A stretch of 64,000 nucleotides of DNA, taken from NCBI GenBank assembly GCA_003868215.1, contig QWDQ01000001.1, positions 186,001 through 250,000 of the forward strand. The letters are read 5' to 3'. Positions 40,615 to 51,664 of this stretch are shown here, piece after piece. Origin of the DNA: Pseudophaeomoniella oleicola. Its lineage: Eukaryota > Ascomycota > Eurotiomycetes > Phaeomoniellales > Phaeomoniellaceae. The translations under genes and the position numbers were made by a program. Numbering within the stretch: the first letter of the stretch is position 1; each line of letters begins with the position of its first letter. The notes beneath the pieces were generated by a model. That model searched no databases, was not told the DNA's origin, and was given only the letters and a program-made list of their open reading frames with translations.

Positions 40615-41532
40615 AGCGGTGGTGAGAGCGCGCCCCCCTACGATAGACAAAAGTCGACTGCGGTTGCAGATTAGAGATTCAGTGCATGCTCTTAGGTTGG
40701 TAGGAGTGTATGCAGAGATCGCAGAAAAGCACTCTTGTGAGGATACCAAGAAGATCCTGGTCACGGCCACTGCACCTTGTGATGACACGCAAGAAGGATG
40801 ACTTCCGACGATTACTGAGGAACGGAATGAACGCTGGCTGAGGTAAATACTAAGGCAAGGTAGATAGATAGGCAGGTAAGCAATAAAACAATTACGCTAA
40901 AAGAGGTCAATAAGACAGTAAACAAGGAACGACAAGAGAATAGAAGCAATGAAGGAGAGAATCAAAGTAAGGTACGAAGTAGGGTGTAGCCAAGGAATAG
41001 ACACGCAGGTAAAGATGTGTTTGTCTCCCAGTGCGACCTTGTTTTTTGGTCTTTCTTGTGCATATTGGGTGTCACTATTTTGCTGGGCGGTGAATCTGGT
41101 CCAGAACTGGGGGAGATTCACGTCGATCGCCAAGGCTACCAAGGCGCCTCTTGTAACATGATGCGCGGGCGTCAGCTTGAAGCTGGTCAATCATATTAAA
41201 TCAATCGCTTATGTTTTAATGGCTCCTGTTCCCCATTTCACTTTCGCAGAGAGGGTAGGAAGTGCTTGGCGCGTCTCATGTTCAATTTTTATCGTGAAGA
41301 AAGCTCCCCCTTACCGAGACTCCTTAAGTACTTCACACCACGATAGTTGTTGGATCTTCTGAATGTGAGCTCTGCAATGGAAAGTGATAACTTAGTGATA
41401 ACTTCAAATCACGATAGTTGAGATCGGGACCCTGAATCGGGCCTTTAGAGAACAATAAACAAAATGATGAAGGACCCGTCGTTGCCAAGCCTAAGCTCAT
41501 CATCCCACCCAGCCACGCATCCTACCTAAAGT

Positions 41533-41544
41533 ACTACGTAGTAA
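41533..41544. repeat. Perfect 12-bp palindrome TACTACGTAGTA, copy 3
   Basis: Third identical intergenic copy; a one-mismatch relative (TACTACGTGGTA) lies 88 bp downstream. Confidence 0.9.
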
Positions 41545-42231
41545 TTACCTTACTTTACTATGCTTCAAACCCAACTTTCGCATCCCCATTTTAGAGGTTT
41601 TCGGCTCTTCTACGAAGTACTACTACGTGGTATATTATCTTCAGCAGTTCTCAGAGGAATTCGTCCAGGAGCAGTGCTTTATGTATCTACTGAATTATGC
41701 TAGAGATATATACGGAGTACTGTAAGACCATAACTATGTAGTCAAGTTGATGTGAGAGGGGGCCAAGTAAGGTATATAGATAGAGGCATACATCGGACTT
41801 AAGATATTTTAGAGTAGGTACAGTGCATATTGGGACTGACACTGACTCCTGGGCAGAGTAAAGAGGATGTTTCTCTTTATGCATTGTGACCATTGCAAGC
41901 ACATGTTATTACTACTTGCTGACTGCAGGCTTATTCTATTTATCTGGGAAACAGAAAATTACCATCAGGTGAGATGTTCTGAAAAGATGCTCAGTTTTTA
42001 ACTAAAGATCGGCTCTCGTACCCGCGCACTAGGAAAGCTACCCTTCCATTCAATCGCCCACCTTTTATGTAACCAGGTGCGGCTATCGTCGGCCCAGACC
42101 AGAGGTCTATAATGTCGCAATCGCGCTGAGAGTCATCTACAAGCAAAGCAAATTTCAGAGACGTGCAACGTACTTCGTCAAGCTCTCAGTCGATCTTCTG
42201 CTCTGTCAACGCTGTTGTGCCACATCGTCAC

Positions 42232-42243
42232 ATGCACATCTGA
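42232..42243 (+). promoter_or_regulatory. Minimal upstream ORF (Met-His-Ile-stop) of CBS
   Basis: ATG CAC ATC TGA ends 26 nt before the CBS start codon. If transcription begins upstream of it, scanning ribosomes would meet it first. Confidence 0.4.
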
Positions 42244-42269
42244 ACCTCTGTTGGTCCTGTCAGCACGTC

Positions 42270-43853
42270 ATGTCGACTCTCACTCGCCCTGCCGGTCCCC
42301 CGGTGGTGATAGACTCAGTTATCGAGCAGATCGGTAACACGCCTCTTGTCCGCTTGACTAAGATACCTCAGAGTTTGGGCATAGAAGCAACTGTCTATGC
42401 GAAACTCGAATTCTTCAATGCAGGAGGCAGTGTAAAAGACAGAATTGCCCTACGAATGATTGAAGAAGCCGAGAGAAAAGGTAGGATAAAGCCTGGGGAT
42501 ACCTTGATTGAGCCAACCAGTGGCAATACGGGAATTGGCCTGGCACTTGTCGCCGCCGTGAAGGGTTACAAAACTATCATCACTTTGCCGGAGAAGATGT
42601 CGGCCGAGAAGGTTGCCGTGCTGAGAGCGCTGAATGCTACCATCATCAGAACCCCAACACAAGCAGCCTTTGACGCGCCCGAGTCACACATCGGTGTAGC
42701 AAGAAGATTACAGCAAGAATTGCCAAATGCACATATTCTGGACCAATATGGTAACGAGGACAACCCGTTGGCGCACGAATTTGGCACAGCAGAGGAGATA
42801 TATGCACAGACAAATGGCAAAATCACTGCTGTTGTCGCAGGTGCAGGCACCGGGGGTACCATCACTGGTTTAGCCCGTGGACTGAAAAAGCACAACCCCA
42901 ACATCAAGGTTATCGCAGCAGATCCTCAGGGCTCCATCCTTGCCCTTCCCGAGATATTGAATAACGAGCACGCTAACGAATCATACAAAGTTGAGGGCAT
43001 TGGATACGATTTCATACCTGATGTGCTCGATCGAGAACTTGTTGATAAGTGGTATAAGACTGACGATCGCGAATCATTCAAGTTCGCGCGACGTCTCATC
43101 GCCGAGGAGGGTCTACTCTGTGGCGGAAGCAGCGGCTCCGCGGTGGCCGCAGCGGCTCAGGCTGCCAAAGACCTCAATCTTGGCAAAGACGACGTGATGG
43201 TTGTGATACTCCCTGATAGCATACGCAGTTACCTTACTAAGTTTGTGGATGACGACTGGCTCGCGGCCAATGATCTATTGCCCCCGACTCCTTCTGCTAC
43301 AAAGCCAAGTAGTCCTGAAGTTCGTCCGTCAGAAGATTCCACAGCCAAGGCTTCTAACCCCCTAGAGGGGCATACGGTGCGTTCTCTCCGGCTAAAACCT
43401 GTTACTACCGTTTCTGCATCGGATCATCTATCGTACGCCATTGAGATTATGCGCGATCGTGCATTCGACCAGCTTCCAGTTCTCGCATCCCCCACCTCTC
43501 GTCGGTTAGTCGGCCTAGTCACCCTCGGAAATATGCTTTCTCGCATTTCCCATGGACATGCTACCGCTGAGACACCAGTCGAAGATATAATGTTCGACTT
43601 TCAAAAGATAACAGAAGTCACGACTGATCCTAGAGAGATCTCTAATGAGGGTGATAAAAAAGAGAGGAGGGAGAAGAGCCAGAAATTCATCGAAATTACA
43701 CTGGACACTCCTCTGAGTACCTTGAATCGCTTTTTTGAATGGAGAAGCGCTGCCGTCGTCACTGAAAAGGATGAGCGGGGCTCCATGAAGCCTGTGGCTG
43801 TTGTCACCAAAGTGGACCTCTTGACCTGGATGTTGAGGCAGAACAAGGATTGA
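42270..43853 (+). CDS. CYS4: Cystathionine beta-synthase
   Basis: A single exon of 527 codons. The protein starts directly with the PLP fold-type II catalytic domain and, like other fungal CBS, lacks the N-terminal heme domain of the animal enzyme. The PLP lysine is Lys56 in GGSVKDR; the substrate loop SGNTGIG is at 84-90; GTGGTITG binds the cofactor phosphate and CGGSSGSAVA contacts the pyridine side. After a linker near 345-370, two CBS (Bateman) domains follow (VRSLRLKPVTTVSASDHL... and FIEITLDTPLSTLNRFFEW...). The enzyme condenses serine with homocysteine to cystathionine, the entry of reverse transsulfuration to cysteine, in the cytosol. A minimal uORF lies just upstream. Confidence 0.97.
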   Translation: MSTLTRPAGPPVVIDSVIEQIGNTPLVRLTKIPQSLGIEATVYAKLEFFNAGGSVKDRIALRMIEEAERKGRIKPGDTLIEPTSGNTGIGLALVAAVKGYKTIITLPEKMSAEKVAVLRALNATIIRTPTQAAFDAPESHIGVARRLQQELPNAHILDQYGNEDNPLAHEFGTAEEIYAQTNGKITAVVAGAGTGGTITGLARGLKKHNPNIKVIAADPQGSILALPEILNNEHANESYKVEGIGYDFIPDVLDRELVDKWYKTDDRESFKFARRLIAEEGLLCGGSSGSAVAAAAQAAKDLNLGKDDVMVVILPDSIRSYLTKFVDDDWLAANDLLPPTPSATKPSSPEVRPSEDSTAKASNPLEGHTVRSLRLKPVTTVSASDHLSYAIEIMRDRAFDQLPVLASPTSRRLVGLVTLGNMLSRISHGHATAETPVEDIMFDFQKITEVTTDPREISNEGDKKERREKSQKFIEITLDTPLSTLNRFFEWRSAAVVTEKDERGSMKPVAVVTKVDLLTWMLRQNKD

Positions 43854-44446
43854 TGGCACAGGGACTAGAAGCACACGGCGAGGGAGAATGCATGAGCATA
43901 TATGTCAGGTATTCTTGAGAAATCCAGTATGGTCGCGGGAATTCGATGGATGTCGACATGAACAATGTCTCGTTACCAGGCAATCCAACTTGGTGGGATC
44001 TCTGAGAGTTCGGCGCTCAACCGCTGTCTTGCTCCAGATACTCATGTGCTGCTGTGCTTGCTACAAGATGTATATTACCATACTTCCATTAGAAAAGAAT
44101 AATAGAACCTCCACTTTTAGATACCTTTGGACACACCCGCAATTCGATTGACGCAATACAACGTCGTACTAGCAGTATGGAGACTTGTTATCTGCCTTAG
44201 TACGCAAAGGGGTTCAAATTCTAGACACCTTTACCTGCCGCGCCTTGCCCACCTCTCATCGCACCGTAAACCGGCGGACAACATTGAAATTGCGGGGCGA
44301 TACTGAACGAAGTCGGGGCGGGACCGAGGACCCTTTCTACCGTCATCAGTCCAAAAAGGTACCCAAAAGTCACTCGGTGGGCTGTTGACACTTGCGACTT
44401 CGAATTGGATTCCCAGCTCTCCGTCATATCGTGAGAAAGGCGGACG
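43854..44446. other. Intergenic: CBS 3' flank and SRP receptor beta promoter
   Basis: GC-rich short motifs (GCGGGG, GGGGCGGG) near 44290-44325; no gene seen. Confidence 0.5.
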
Positions 44447-45466
44447 ATGATGACTTGGGACTCTGCCACTCAGTGGCTCACCTTCATATTTTCGGGCCAT
44501 CCTGGCGCAATCCTGATAGCAGTCCTGTTCACCCTCTTCTCACCTATGATTCTTCACTATCTTTTGTATCGATCAGCTGCTCGCCCTCCAACCGCCGCAA
44601 GGCTCCTTCTTCTCGGTCCTGCAGGCTCCGGAAAGACATCTCTTGTTACACTGGTGAGATCACAGTTTACCTTTGGCAACTATTAGCATTCACTGACATA
44701 CTTTCAATAGCTACAGAAGCAGTCTCTACCATCCGCTCTGGCCGCCACTGGTGCATCTTCTCTGTCACCGTCGGCGACGCATACCTCCCAAGCTCCACGC
44801 TCTTATGCCTTGAAACTGCCTGGGTCGATTTCACTAGGCACAAATAAATATCGTTCCGATCAAGATACTTCTGTCGTAGCCCAAAAGAAATCCACGGGAA
44901 CGCCTTATTATCTTGTCGATACACCTGGGCACGGCAAGTTGCGACCCACCGTGTCTCTCACGACATCTACCATATCAGACGCTCAACTATATGGTGTGAT
45001 TTTTGTCGTAGACGCTTCAGCATTAGACAATTCAACATACTTGACGGACGCTGCCGGCTACTTACATGACGTCCTCGTCTCTCTCTTACGCAGGAGGAAA
45101 GATAAGAAGCACGTAAAGAAGAAAGCGGATAGAGAACGCCACATTCCCATTCTCATTGCTGCAAACAAGCAGGATCTTTTTACCGCACTTCCCGCGGGAA
45201 GTGTCAAGGAGAGGCTCGAGAAGGAGATACAGAGAATACGAGAATCAAGAACTCGTGGCGTTGTCGGCGTGGATGCTGGAGAGGGTGACATTGATGAGGA
45301 TGACGAAGACATATTCGCGACAGGTGAGAAGGGGTTTACTTTTGCGGAGCTGGAGGATGAAGATGGTGCCAATATGAGGATCGAAGCACTAGGTGGAAGT
45401 GTTACGGGCGAAGAAGCTGGAAAAGGGGTCAGGAGGTGGGAGGAATGGGTTGGGACGTGTTTGTAG
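44447..45466 (+). CDS. SRP102: Signal recognition particle receptor subunit beta
   Basis: Exons 44447-44653 and 44711-45466 (intron 57 nt) give 320 residues. An N-terminal membrane anchor (about 18-42) is followed by a small GTPase domain: P-loop GPAGSGKT at 57-64, DTPGH at 139-143 as the G3 motif, VVDASAL after strand 5, and AANKQDLF as G4. An Asp/Glu-rich insertion (about 255-275, with EGDIDEDDED) lies before the last helix, and the protein ends in WEEWVGTCL, the usual SRbeta tail. It anchors the SRP receptor alpha subunit at the ER and coordinates translocon handover. Two Mets start the frame; either could be used. Confidence 0.94.
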
Positions 45467-46146
45467 GATACAGGTTCGAAAGTAACACAGGAGCTACTTC
45501 CACTCGCAAGCTGGCGTGATCCCGTGGAAGGTTAACCATGCTTCAATGTTGACCCCGATTCCGGCGCATGTGCCCTATTCTCCTCGGCGATCCTCCATGC
45601 GTGAGACAGCCTTTTCCGCCTTTGGAAGTACGTCTGATGGTTCCATTCGTACATAGCTGGAATCATGGCTCTTTTTCAGCGGTCACTATCTGCCATGCTA
45701 CCTATATCGATGTCTTCTATGAAAGCTTCAGAGGCGTGGTCCGGCTCGGAAGTGTCAATCATCAATCAGTCTACTAGTTGAACTTACGGGAGTTCAGCTT
45801 GAAGATGGATACTGTAAATATTATTCAATAGCATAGAGACGTTCCACTAGTTTATCAACGCTGTGCAGACCACATCACTTGTCCTTATCCCTCATCAAGC
45901 CACAAGCCAATCGTCCGATGATTTTAACCACGATAAGAGCAAGAATCACGTTCTCGGATTCTTTTTTTTCTTATCTTGATCTACCTCCGTCGTTCATGAG
46001 GGCGTACAGGAACCCTGCCACTTTGAGACAGGACGGGACGTAGCCGAGGGCTCACGGGCTTAATTGTCATTGACGTACATTCCGAAACACACTGTAGCGT
46101 CACAATTATGCCACCATGCGTACTATGTATGGACGAGAGAGAAAGC

Positions 46147-46177
<31 letters not shown>

Positions 46178-46811
46178 TTGAGAGCTATCACAATTGTCGA
46201 GATTGCATCTGATCATGTTGATAGTGCTATCACCGTACAATGTTTCCTGGTATCATTATGTTACTATGCGCCTGTCCACCTCCCAGTTGAGATCAGTTAC
46301 AGTAACCCGCTGTCGATCCAACCAGAGGAGGTGCTGTTACAGTTCGTATCATGTTCCACAAATCTTGTTCAAGAAATTGCACTTTCTTTCTCTCGTTATC
46401 CCCCATTCTCGACTCATAGCTGCGAGCTTTTCCTTCTGTCGACTTGTGCCACCGATCTCCTCTTCTCCTCTTCTCAGAAACCATGCTTCTCTAGGCAACA
46501 TAGCAGAGAAGCAACTATATGTGCTTCTGCCATCGCTCATTCGCAACGGGTAGTTGACTTATTGACAATTATCTGCGCCGAATCTCTAGCTTATGCAACC
46601 TCCTGCTGGAACGGCTCTGTTCTCAACCTAGAGACGGTAGAGGTTGTCCTCGGTCTATCTTATGAGCGAACATCCCGAGTTTCTTGCTTCTTCATTCCCC
46701 CCAAAATCATAGACTCGTGTTCTGCCTATTCGCTTTGATCGAAGGTGTGTCGTTGCTGATCATCCAGAAGTCGTCAAGCATCGAGCTCGCCGGGAGCCCT
46801 TCTTTTTAGTG
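45467..46811. other. 1.3-kb intergenic region upstream of the P450 gene
   Basis: Contains a (GA)13 microsatellite and a pyrimidine-rich leader-like stretch near 46370-46480. The 224-codon frame at 46064-46738 starts at TTG, runs through the GA repeat and looks random, so I do not call it. Confidence 0.55.
46147..46172. repeat. (GA)13 microsatellite
   Basis: 26 bp of uninterrupted GA about 640 bp upstream of the P450 ATG. Confidence 0.92.
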
Positions 46812-48807
46812 ATGCTTTCATTACTTGCATTGGCGTTGTTTAGCCTGTCAGTGGCGTACACGATACATCTAGGGTCAACTCTAGTGAAGAATATTCGCAT
46901 TGCTAAATCATCTGGCATGCGATATATAGTGCTTCCATTCTTCGTATACGGTCGTTTGTATAGGGTTTTCCATCCTCTCATACTCACTGCTATCAACAAG
47001 GTTATCCCACATAGCTTGACTGCATCATGGCTTCATGTCGCAGATCCAGACTGGCCCTGGATACAAAGATATCAGCCTTTCGCAGATATAGGCACCGATA
47101 CCTTTCTGACCGTCGCTCCATCAGGAATCATGATGTGGACAGCCGATGCTGATGTCATATCTCAAGTGACTATGCGACGGAACGACTTCCCTAAACCAAT
47201 TGCTCTATACGAGCTCCTCGACATCTATGGTAGTAATGTCGTAACTTCTGAAGGAACAGCTTGGCGTCATCAGAGAAGACTGACCACCCCTCCTTTCACC
47301 GAGAGCAACAACCATCTCGTGTGGAAGGAGACTCTCGATCAAACTCAACAGATGGTGTCTGCATGGGCTGTATCGCATGGCCGAGACCGAGGCACGGTCC
47401 TCAGTGTTGCAGAAGACACCATGCGATTGAGTTTGCATGTCATCAGCCGAGCAGGCTTCGGTCAGTCGTTGCAGTGGCCCAAGTCAGGCGACGCTGCCAA
47501 TGCTTTTGCTGAGGACGAAACCTCTCAAGGTCATTCAATGAGTTTTGCATACTCCATTCATTATGTCCTTGAGCAAATATTGCTCATTATTTTGTTACCC
47601 AAATGGCTCTTAAGTATGTACTCGTTCCATACGTACTGCCAGATCCTCATAACTGACATCTGGACTAGGGAACGCCCCTTTTAAGGTGTTGCAGAAGGCG
47701 CATCAAGCGTATGAGGAGTGGGGAAAGTATATGAGAGAAATGATTGCCCAGAAGAAAGCGGCGGTCGAGTCTGGAGCTCCTGAAGCTTCCTCCATAGACA
47801 TTATCAGCCAGCTCGTCAAGGGACAAAGCGAAGGCGCGAAAGAAAAGTCCAAGTCTGGCTCCCCAGCAACATTAACAGACATCGAATTGATGGGCAATTG
47901 TTTCGTCTTCATCCTCGCCGGCCATGAAACCACCGCAAACAGCATTCACTTTAGCATGCTATTCCTAGCTTTGAAGCCCAAAGCCCAACGCAAATTCCAA
48001 AAAGAATTGGACGAGATATTCCAAAACAGGCCGATTTCCGAATGGGACTACGACCGTGATCTCCCAAAGCTCTTCGGTGGCATGGCTGGAGCTATCATGA
48101 ACGAAGAACTTCGTCTCATGCAACCCGGTCCCGTGATTCCAAAATCCGTCACGTCTGATCGTTCCCAGACACTAATAGTCGACGGCAAGGAAGTCACTGC
48201 TCCGCCTGGCATACATGTTGCTATCTGCGCCTCTTCCGTCCATCGAAATCCCAAGTACTGGCCACACGGCCCACCACGTGACCTGTCCACGCCATATTTC
48301 CCACCCAGCAACCTAGACAACGACCTCGAAGAATTCAAGCCAGAAAGATGGCTGAAGCCAACCGTTACTATCGGTGATAGCAAAGACAACCCCTCCTCTC
48401 TCGCCACTTCAACCCCAATGCCAGACACCCCCAGCTTGAACAATACCTCCGACGATACCTCAAGCACCCTCTATACTCCTCCCCGCGGTTCCTACATCCC
48501 ATTCAGCACCGCCCACCGCGCCTGCCTAGGCCGAAGATTCGCCCAAGTCGAAATCCTCGCCGCCCTAGCCGTCATCTTCTCTCAATACTCTGTCGAATTA
48601 GTCCCCTCTTCTCCGTTTCCATCTCCGGAAGATCTAGATTTAGACTCCCTTCAGAATGAATGGTCCAAAGCCGAAGCCGAAGCAAATCATATCTGGATGA
48701 CAAAATCCAAGATTCTGATCACGCTGCAGATCAAGGGCGCAAGGGTGCCGTTGAGAGTCGTCAGGAGGGGCGAAGAGAGATATGCAGCGTTATGGGAAGA
48801 AGACTAA
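46812..48807 (+). CDS. Cytochrome P450 monooxygenase
   Basis: Exons 46812-47613 and 47669-48807 (intron 55 nt) give 646 residues, long for a P450 because of insertions such as the Ser/Thr-rich stretch at about 500-535. Residues 1-20 are a membrane anchor. Helix-C WRHQRR lies near 155, the I-helix motif AGHETT at 351-356, the ExxR pair at Glu413/Arg416, and FKPERW near 490. The heme-binding loop is FSTAHRACLGRRF with Cys553. The usual FxxGxRxCxG Gly is Ala here. The electron donor would be ER cytochrome P450 reductase; the substrate is unknown. The neighbouring Zn2Cys6 gene is convergent, but no other biosynthetic genes lie nearby, so a cluster is not supported. Confidence 0.94.
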
Positions 48808-49507
48808 AATCCGGACATTTGAAAAACATTATACGTAAAAAGGAAAAAGCTGGTAATTATGTTGCCTGGTTCGTTCATAACTCCTCCATCACAATCGGAT
48901 GCCCTTAACTATCCTGCTAAGAAGAAAGAGTCCGAATAAAGCGGATAAAAAGGGAAGCATGGGGGAGGTTTTGAAAGCGCAATACATAAATCCCATTTCT
49001 CATCTCATCATGTATGTACCTAGGTAATTACCATATATGATATATACCTACCTACATAGGTACCTTACATACATATATACGATACCTAACATAGGTAGGT
49101 AACCTACCTTCATCATCACAACCAAAAAAAAAAAAAATCCTTTGTTTTTTTTTTTTTTTTTTTTTTTTGTTATCAATACTGTAATTATATTCCCAAAGAA
49201 AAATGCAACCCTTTCAAATCATCATGATTATTAATTACTATGAGATAGGTACTGTAATTAATAGAGAGAAATCAGAAGAAAGAAGAAAAAAAAAAAGGGG
49301 GCCCTCGGGGACTTTTGTTTTAGAAAGAGAACGCTTGAAAGATATATATGAATGAATAGGTACGTACGTAAGGATATAAAGTATGTAGGTACGTACGTAA
49401 ACACATCCTTCGAGGGGATCTACTAATTAATTTACTACTAATTGAGTTGACGAAGAAGTTACAGTAATAACGTTAATTAGTTGGGGGGACCGATTTTCCA
49501 AATTCGA
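48808..49507. other. AT-rich convergent intergenic region with A14/T24 tracts and TAGGTA motifs
   Basis: Between the stops of the P450 and the Zn2Cys6 gene. Repeated TACCTA/TAGGTA and TACGTACGTA units occur at 49015-49110 and 49355-49400, an A14 tract at 49124-49137 and a T24 tract at 49145-49168. Confidence 0.7.
49124..49168. repeat. A14 tract followed by T24 tract
   Basis: The two homopolymers are separated by 7 nt and could form an A-T hairpin in either transcript; they may act as 3'-end signals for the two convergent genes. Confidence 0.8.
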
Positions 49508-51664
49508 TCAAGAACCAATCCCCTGCACAGCCGCCGCGATCGAGCGTAACCTCTGTCTCCGATCCTCGGCCTCGCGCACAATCTCGGCGCTCAACCTCAA
49601 ACTCGGCGCCAAGTGAGCATACCGCTCAACCTCGATGACGACGTCGGAGATGATGACGTCCATCTGACCGGGAGGCGGAAGCAACAGCGCGAGCGGCGCC
49701 GACATGGTCGCGCCCATGACGAGCAGCGTCTGGCTGACCATCGAGAGCGCGCCTTGCCACAGGTACGGCAGGTGGCCGGCGTGGTGGGCCGTGATGTGTT
49801 CGAGCTGGCGGATCGAGGCGTCGAGGCATTTGCGGCAGTTTTCGCGGACGGTCGCGTCGTGGGCGAGGGTCTCGTTTTCGAGCACGGCGAGCACGTAGGG
49901 GCGGAAGATGATGGTGCGGCACGCGTGGTATCGGAGACGGAGGACCGTTTGCAGTGGGTTGGCGAGCGGAGAACGTGTGTGGGGGAATTGGACGGGGAGA
50001 GGGAGGCTTTCGTACCATTGGGCGAGTTGAAAATCGAGTTCGGCGGTGACCGGGTCCAGCGTGGCGAGGGACATCGGCGTGCCCTTTTGATGGACCAGAT
50101 GGCTGACACGGTTGAGGAGTCGGCGGAGAGCGATCCCCGCGAGGAAGTACCAAAGTTCGTCGCGGCTGCTAGCGATGGCGGGGTCTTCAGGGTCTTCGGA
50201 GTCTTCTTCTTCAAACCCCCGTGGCAGTTCCATTGTTTCTTCGAACTGGACAATGCCAGAGTGCGGAAGATCAAGCTCGGCGAGAAGGTCACTTTCGAAC
50301 AGGAGGGTGTTCCAGAAGACACGTTCGCTGAGCTCCTTGGAGTGAGGAGGAATGCGACCGGGGCTGCCGAGGAGGAGCTGGAGTTTGGTGCTGGTGTTGG
50401 ACAAGAGGGTCCATGCCTCGAGGGGCCGAACGAGATAAAAGAGATAGGCAGAGGCAAGAGCTGTGCATTGAGCACAGATCACCGTGTTCCGTGTCATAAG
50501 AGTGGGCAATAGACCCCACGCGGCCGCGAAGAAGGTGTAACCGGGAGGGTCTTTGTCTGGAGGCTGATAGCTGATACTGCCAGCAGCTGCAGCACTTCCG
50601 AGGGCAAGGACAAGGAGTACAATGCATGAATCAGGACCGTCTTGGAAGCCTTGCCCGAGAGCCGCCCTGTAATGTGTTGGCCACGTATGCGGATTAACGC
50701 AAGCATACCAGACGTTGACACGTTCGAAGAACGCCTGTACAAGGCTTGCTGCATTGGACAGATCCAACTTGAGAGAGTTGCTGAATCGAAGGGGTTCTCT
50801 GGCCATTTCCAACTGAAGCAGGTTCTGGGGATCGTATGGGCGAGACACCAATTCTCTGATCAGCGGCCACTGTAATAAATGTAGTGCCGGAGTGGTGTGC
50901 ATTCTCGGCATTGTGCTGATGTTGGCAGGTTGGCCCCATGTGTTCAAGCCCATCACTGGCGGTAGTCCAACTGCAGAGCCTTGTGGCATCTGAGCTAGGC
51001 TTCGCGCCAATATGTCGTCGCTGAAACCAGATGTCGTTCCATTACTTCCCGATGGCGAGCCTGATATCAAATGGAGACTTTGTAGGCTATGCAGATTCTG
51101 TGATTGCGTGACGATGTTAGCCTGTAACAGGCCCTCAATACGATTCAAGTGCTCCAATATCAGCTTGTCACCTGCGTCGAGCTTGACACCCGGTTCACGA
51201 TAGATGCACTCCGCGTTCAACTCTGAGCACAGACGGCACTTTGGACGTTGGCCGTCACACCTTGATTTTCTGGAGCGGCAGACCTCGCACTATCGAGGAC
51301 CAGTAAGTACAGTACAGACAGAGCACGTGTGCATTCTCACCGCAATAGTAGCTCTTCTCCGGGGGTAATCTAGGGTATCTGTGCTTGGTCTTTTCTTGGG
51401 ATTTGGTCTTGGTTCATGCTGCGATGACTCAATGGCATCCACTGCCGCGTCTGGCGGCTCTGATGATGACATTGACACGCCCCTGGGTCTGCCACCGTTA
51501 CCAAAGATAGGTCCAGAACAAATCTCAAAGGTTGGCGATTTCATGCTGTGATTGGCAGCTTTCGTAGAACCGCCGGGAATGAGGCTATCGGCATCCCGTG
51601 CATCTGGGAGTGCGATAGCAAACGACTCTCGCGCGGCAGGCGTATATCCAGCGTCGGCAGCCAT
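49508..51664 (-). CDS. Zn2Cys6 fungal transcription factor with fungal_trans domain
   Basis: Exons 51664-51341 and 51289-49508 (intron 51 nt) give 701 residues from the first ATG; the frame upstream opens only from TTG. The first 108 residues are disordered. Exon 2 starts exactly at the first cysteine of the zinc cluster, which has the standard spacing CX2CX6CX6CX2CX6C (from Cys109). A dimerisation-type helix (LILEHLNRIEGLLQAN) follows. The fungal_trans middle-homology region spans about 270-560 (LVQAFFERVNVWYACVNP near its start). The C-terminus is helical. It is probably a nuclear regulator of a metabolic pathway; the target is unknown. It is convergent with the P450 gene, which is suggestive only. 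Confidence 0.92.

Larger units (their letters stand above)
40615..42269. promoter_or_regulatory. 1.65-kb divergent region between the CAX exchanger and CBS
   Basis: It must contain both promoters and leaders. It carries a perfect TACTACGTAGTA at 41533-41544, a one-mismatch copy at 41621-41632, TAGGTA-type motifs near 40851-40880 and a three-codon upstream ORF of CBS at 42232. Short frames at 40897-41199 overlap on both strands and match nothing known. Confidence 0.5.

Noticed and set aside
44206-44222. GGTTCAAATTC resembling a tRNA B box
   Set aside because: It does not fit the B-box consensus fully, and no A box, acceptor stem or anticodon arm can be drawn around it.
46064-46738. 224-codon plus-strand frame upstream of the P450
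   Set aside because: It starts at TTG, translates a (GA)13 repeat as Arg-Glu and otherwise looks random.
49613-50512. 299-codon plus-strand open frame
   Set aside because: It is antisense to the Zn2Cys6 factor in GC-rich DNA, where stops are rare. The minus strand carries the clear protein family.
46812-51664. P450 plus Zn2Cys6 factor as a secondary-metabolite cluster
   Set aside because: No polyketide, peptide or terpene synthase, transporter or further tailoring enzyme lies nearby; flanking genes are housekeeping.
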